From: an uncultured Erysipelotrichaceae bacterium
Lineage (GTDB): Bacteria > Bacillota_I > Bacilli_A > Erysipelotrichales > Erysipelotrichaceae
Length of the DNA: 16,998 nt
Direction of reading: 5' to 3'
Assembly (NCBI GenBank): GCA_902782505.1
Contig: CACZNO010000090.1
Coordinates: 1-16,998 of the forward strand
Shown here: positions 14,165-16,998 of the stretch, piece after piece
Layout of the letters: each line of letters starts with the position of its first letter
Position numbering within the stretch: the first letter of the stretch is position 1
Position numbers and translations under genes: made by a program
Notes under the pieces: generated by a model
Databases searched by the model: none
What the model was told of the DNA's origin: nothing
What the model saw: only the letters and a program-made list of their open reading frames with translations

Positions 14165-15876
14165 TGGCCGCTCCGGTCATCGAATTCCAGGATTTTTCAT
14201 TCCGATACAAATCTCAAAATGAGGACACTCTGAAGCACATTAACCTTGTCATCAACAAGGGCGAGAAGGTCCTCATTTTGGGTCCTTCGGGATCGGGAAA
14301 ATCCACCCTCGCGAACTGTATCAACGGGTTGATTCCTTTCAGTTATCCGGGAGAGATCACCGGTTCCTGCAAGGTCGCGGGGATTGAAACCCAGGAAGCC
14401 AATCTCTTTACCTTATCGAATCACGTCGGCACCGTTCAACAGGATTCCGACGCGCAGTTTATCGGCTTGTCGGTAGGGGAAGACATCGCCTTTTCACTGG
14501 AAAACGATTGTGTGCCGCGATCGGAGATGCTGGGAAAGGTGGAAGAGGCTGCGCATACCGTCGATATGGACGGATTTTTGGAAGAACTCCCTTATGATCT
14601 CTCCGGAGGTCAGAAACAGAAAGTCGCACTCGGCGGCGTTTTGCATAACGACGTGGAAATCCTGTTGTTTGACGAACCGTTAGCCGCGTTGGATCCCGCG
14701 ATGGGAATGACCGCGGTCGATCTGATCGACCGGATTTACCGCGAAAAAAATAAAACTGTATTGATTATCGAACATCGTCTGGAAGATGTCCTTTACCGTC
14801 ATGTGGACCGGATTATTCTGATCAACGACGGTCAGATTGCCTTGGACACTAATCCGGACGATTTACTGCGCTCGAATGTCCTGAAGGACATGGGGATTCG
14901 CGAACCGTTATACATCAGCGCCTTAAAAAACGCGGGCTGTGTATTCGGACCGGAATACCGCCTGGCCGATCTGGACGAGCCGGATATTTCCTTGTACAGG
15001 GAAAACCTTGTCCGTCACTTTGAAGAACAGAAACCTTCCCTGAAAAACGAGGTACCCTCCGGGGAAGAATTGCTGAATGTAGATCACGTGACGTTCTCGT
15101 ACGGAGATTTTACCGCGCTGAAAAACATTTCCTTCCGTGTGAAGAAAGGCGAACGGATCTCGGTGATCGGGAAAAACGGCGCCGGAAAATCCACGATGGC
15201 GAAATTACTGTGCGGCATCATCCGGCCTGATGAAGGAACCGTTACCTTCCGCGGAGTCAATTGCGTTCAATACTCGATCCGGGAACTCGGACAGAAGATC
15301 GGGTATGTCATGCAGAATCCCAACCAGATGCTGGTGAAGGATATGATCCGCGACGAGATCCAGCTGGCGATGAAACTGAACAAATTCCCCGAGGAGACGA
15401 TAGAAAAGAACGCTGAAGAAGTTCTGAAGATGACCGACCTTTATCCGATGCGCAACTGGCCGATTTCCGTACTGAGCTACGGACAGCGCAAGCGCGTCAC
15501 GATTGCGTCCATTCTTTCTCTGCGTCCGGAAATCGTTATCGTGGATGAACCGACGGCCGGGCAGGATTATAAACACTACACGGAAATCATGAACTTCTTA
15601 GAAAAACTGAACCGGGAATACGGTATCACGATCTTGTTCATTACGCATGATATGCACCTGGCCATCGAATATACCGACCGCTCGATCGTTTTCTCGGACG
15701 GGGAACTCCTGGCGGATGATTATGTCTTCCGCGTACTTTCCGATAAAAAAGTCATTGAGAAGGCCAATCTGAAGAATACTTCGCTGGTATTGCTGGCGGA
15801 GAAAGCCGGCATCGATCCGGAACTCTTTATCCACGCCTTTATCGACGAGGAAAGGAGGAACCGCGCTCATGGATAA
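14164..15876 (+). CDS. ECF transporter ATPase, fused double ABC domain
   Basis: The 570-residue cytosolic ATPase has two complete ABC modules, like the fused YkoD-type ATPases of dedicated ECF systems. Module 1: Walker A GPSGSGKST (40-48), signature LSGGQ (146-150 with preceding Leu), Walker B ending D170-E171, switch His204. Module 2: Walker A GKNGAGKST (336-344), signature LSYGQ (437-441), Walker B ending D461-E462, switch His495. Both catalytic glutamates are present, so both sites could hydrolyse ATP; the second signature has Tyr where Gly is usual. The true start is the ATG in TAATG at 14164, since earlier in-frame starts lie inside the S component gene. Its last eight bases overlap the T component. 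It powers the S/T membrane unit encoded on either side. Confidence 0.93.
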   Translation: MAAPVIEFQDFSFRYKSQNEDTLKHINLVINKGEKVLILGPSGSGKSTLANCINGLIPFSYPGEITGSCKVAGIETQEANLFTLSNHVGTVQQDSDAQFIGLSVGEDIAFSLENDCVPRSEMLGKVEEAAHTVDMDGFLEELPYDLSGGQKQKVALGGVLHNDVEILLFDEPLAALDPAMGMTAVDLIDRIYREKNKTVLIIEHRLEDVLYRHVDRIILINDGQIALDTNPDDLLRSNVLKDMGIREPLYISALKNAGCVFGPEYRLADLDEPDISLYRENLVRHFEEQKPSLKNEVPSGEELLNVDHVTFSYGDFTALKNISFRVKKGERISVIGKNGAGKSTMAKLLCGIIRPDEGTVTFRGVNCVQYSIRELGQKIGYVMQNPNQMLVKDMIRDEIQLAMKLNKFPEETIEKNAEEVLKMTDLYPMRNWPISVLSYGQRKRVTIASILSLRPEIVIVDEPTAGQDYKHYTEIMNFLEKLNREYGITILFITHDMHLAIEYTDRSIVFSDGELLADDYVFRVLSDKKVIEKANLKNTSLVLLAEKAGIDPELFIHAFIDEERRNRAHG

Positions 15877-16723
15877 ACGATTATTCATCAATACGAAGCC
15901 GGGGAATACCTTCTTAGATAAACTGACCGGAAAAACGAAGGTCCGCACGTTCCTGATCCTGATTTTCCTGTTGATCGCGACGTGGGATTTCCGGCTGATC
16001 CTGCCGTTATTCTTCCTGGGGCTTTTCGCGTTACTGTCCCTGCACCCGGATCCCAAAAAGATGTGGGGTGTGACGATTTTCATCATCCTGATGAATCTGT
16101 TCAATCTCCTGCTTCTTTGGCTGGTGTCGCCGGATTACGGAAGAAATCTTTGCGGAGAATCCACGGTATTATTCCGGCTGTCGGAGTTTTACATTGTGAC
16201 CGCGGAGACCTTATGGTACTTCTTAGTCCGCTTTACCAAATTCGTCGCGACGTTTTTGATTTCGATGACGTTCATCCAGTCCATTACGCCTTCGGAGATG
16301 TCGGCGGGACTGCATTCGATCAAGATTCCGTACAAGATCTGTACGATCGTTTCGATTGCGTTCCGGTATATTCCGGATATCACCCGTGATTTCAACAACA
16401 TCAAAATCTCCATGCAGGCCCGGGGAATGGAACTTGATCCCAAGAAGACCAAGCTCGGTGAACGTCTGAAACAGAACGTTTTGATTCTGGCGCCGTTGGT
16501 CATCACGTCGTTTGACCGTGTCGGAAACATTTCCAACGCGATGGACCTGCGCGGATTCGGCAAGAAGAAAGACCGCACCTACTACAGCGAACACGAGGAC
16601 ACCAAAGGGGATAAGATCATGCTGCCGGTTTATCTGGCATTCCTGGCGCTGTTCCTTGTGATCGTGTTTATGAACATCTTCCACCCCTCCGCCTATGAGG
16701 TCTGGTGCCCATGGATCGGGTAG
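15869..16723 (+). CDS. ECF transporter T component (EcfT family)
   Basis: The 284-residue membrane protein couples the ATPase to the S component. It has about five hydrophobic helices (early ones at about 26-60 and 66-87, the last at about 252-272). The cytosolic helices carry the two EcfT coupling motifs: ARG at 184-186 (SMQARGMELD) and LRG at 227-229 (AMDLRGFG), which dock into the ATPase grooves. The start overlaps the ATPase stop by eight bases, with AAAGGAGG (15851-15858) as RBS at good spacing. Its own 3' end overlaps the dipeptidase gene by 13 bases. Gene order S, A-A, T marks this as a self-contained ECF transporter and not one sharing the universal EcfA-A'-T module. Confidence 0.93.
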   Translation: MDKRLFINTKPGNTFLDKLTGKTKVRTFLILIFLLIATWDFRLILPLFFLGLFALLSLHPDPKKMWGVTIFIILMNLFNLLLLWLVSPDYGRNLCGESTVLFRLSEFYIVTAETLWYFLVRFTKFVATFLISMTFIQSITPSEMSAGLHSIKIPYKICTIVSIAFRYIPDITRDFNNIKISMQARGMELDPKKTKLGERLKQNVLILAPLVITSFDRVGNISNAMDLRGFGKKKDRTYYSEHEDTKGDKIMLPVYLAFLALFLVIVFMNIFHPSAYEVWCPWIG

Positions 16724-16998
16724 AGGAATTCCGTCAGTATTTCATGAAACACGCGGAAGGGCTTCGCGGACTTTTGCGGATCCCCTCCGTTTTTGACGCA
16801 GGCACATGTTCCGCGGAATATCCCTACGGGAAACCTTCCCATGACGCCCTGATGTATATGAAAAACATCCTGGAAAAAGAAGGCTGGGATGTTACGGAAT
16901 ACGAACACAAAGCTCTTTCGGTTTCGTTCGGCGAAGGACCGCGTATCGATCTGGCGTCGCACTTAGACGTAGTGGAACCCGGGGATGGCTGGGATTTC
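16711..16998 (+). CDS. M20 family dipeptidase (PepV/Sapep-like), N-terminal fragment
   Basis: The frame is open from the ATG at 16711 to the window end, 96 residues. RIPSVFD and KPSHDALMYMKNILEKEGW fit the N-terminus of M20 metallopeptidases, and ASHLDVVEPGDGWDF (82-96) contains the first metal-binding motif HxD (H84, D86) in the form seen in PepV-like dipeptidases. Family members are zinc or manganese dipeptidases in the cytosol. The start lies inside the T-component gene (13-base overlap) with GAGGT at 16697-16701 as RBS, so the gene belongs to the T-box ECF operon. A role in freeing methionine from dipeptides after uptake or from protein turnover is plausible but inferred. The remaining two thirds lie outside the window. 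Confidence 0.88.
   Translation, partial: MDRVEEFRQYFMKHAEGLRGLLRIPSVFDAGTCSAEYPYGKPSHDALMYMKNILEKEGWDVTEYEHKALSVSFGEGPRIDLASHLDVVEPGDGWDF

Noticed and set aside
16693..16962. Minus-strand open frame over the dipeptidase start
   Set aside because: It is antisense to the recognisable M20 peptidase and EcfT end and has no RBS or family features.

Overview
The window reads as a chromosomal segment of a low-redundancy, densely packed Firmicute (Bacillota), most likely an anaerobic, gut-type member; an Erysipelotrichia or Clostridia-like host is my inference. Reasons: strong AGGAGG-type ribosome binding sites, a T-box leader RNA, a dedicated ECF transporter with a fused double ATPase, arginine deiminase, lipoprotein signal peptides ending in a Cys, and a secreted type I pullulanase. 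I see no transposase, integrase, tRNA, rRNA, CRISPR array or phage gene, so the region looks like ordinary core and semi-accessory chromosome.

Layout. 1-285: the 3' end of arginine deiminase (arcA) and its terminator. 421-3297: a 958-residue lipoprotein with an HExxH metallopeptidase-like motif. It converges on a diacylglycerol-kinase-family gene (4236-3340, minus strand) across a shared bidirectional terminator. 4364-6909: two overlapping paralogues of the CNNM/CorC (HlyC) membrane protein family behind a good sigma-A-type promoter. 7166-6972 (minus): a 64-residue two-helix membrane protein with its own promoter and RBS, converging on the CorC pair at a hairpin carrying 17 T residues. 7318-11879: a tightly packed run of lipoprotein pullulanase, a protein resembling ferredoxin-dependent bilin reductases, and a DUF2130 coiled-coil/nuclease-like protein. 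11916-13247: a YbaK/EbsC Cys-tRNA(Pro) deacylase abutting an ArsP_2-type putative metal/metalloid exporter.

13280-16998 is the most informative region. A promoter and a complete T-box leader (specifier most likely AUG, T-box bulge UGGU, mutually exclusive antiterminator and terminator) precede an overlapping operon. It encodes an ECF S component (UPF0397-like), a double-ABC ATPase, an EcfT-like transmembrane protein and an M20/PepV-like dipeptidase that runs off the window. Together they suggest that uncharged tRNA-Met induces uptake, and possibly peptide hydrolysis, of methionine or a methionine precursor. The two most interesting leads are this Met-T-box ECF/dipeptidase operon and the bilin-reductase-like gene at 9924-10583.
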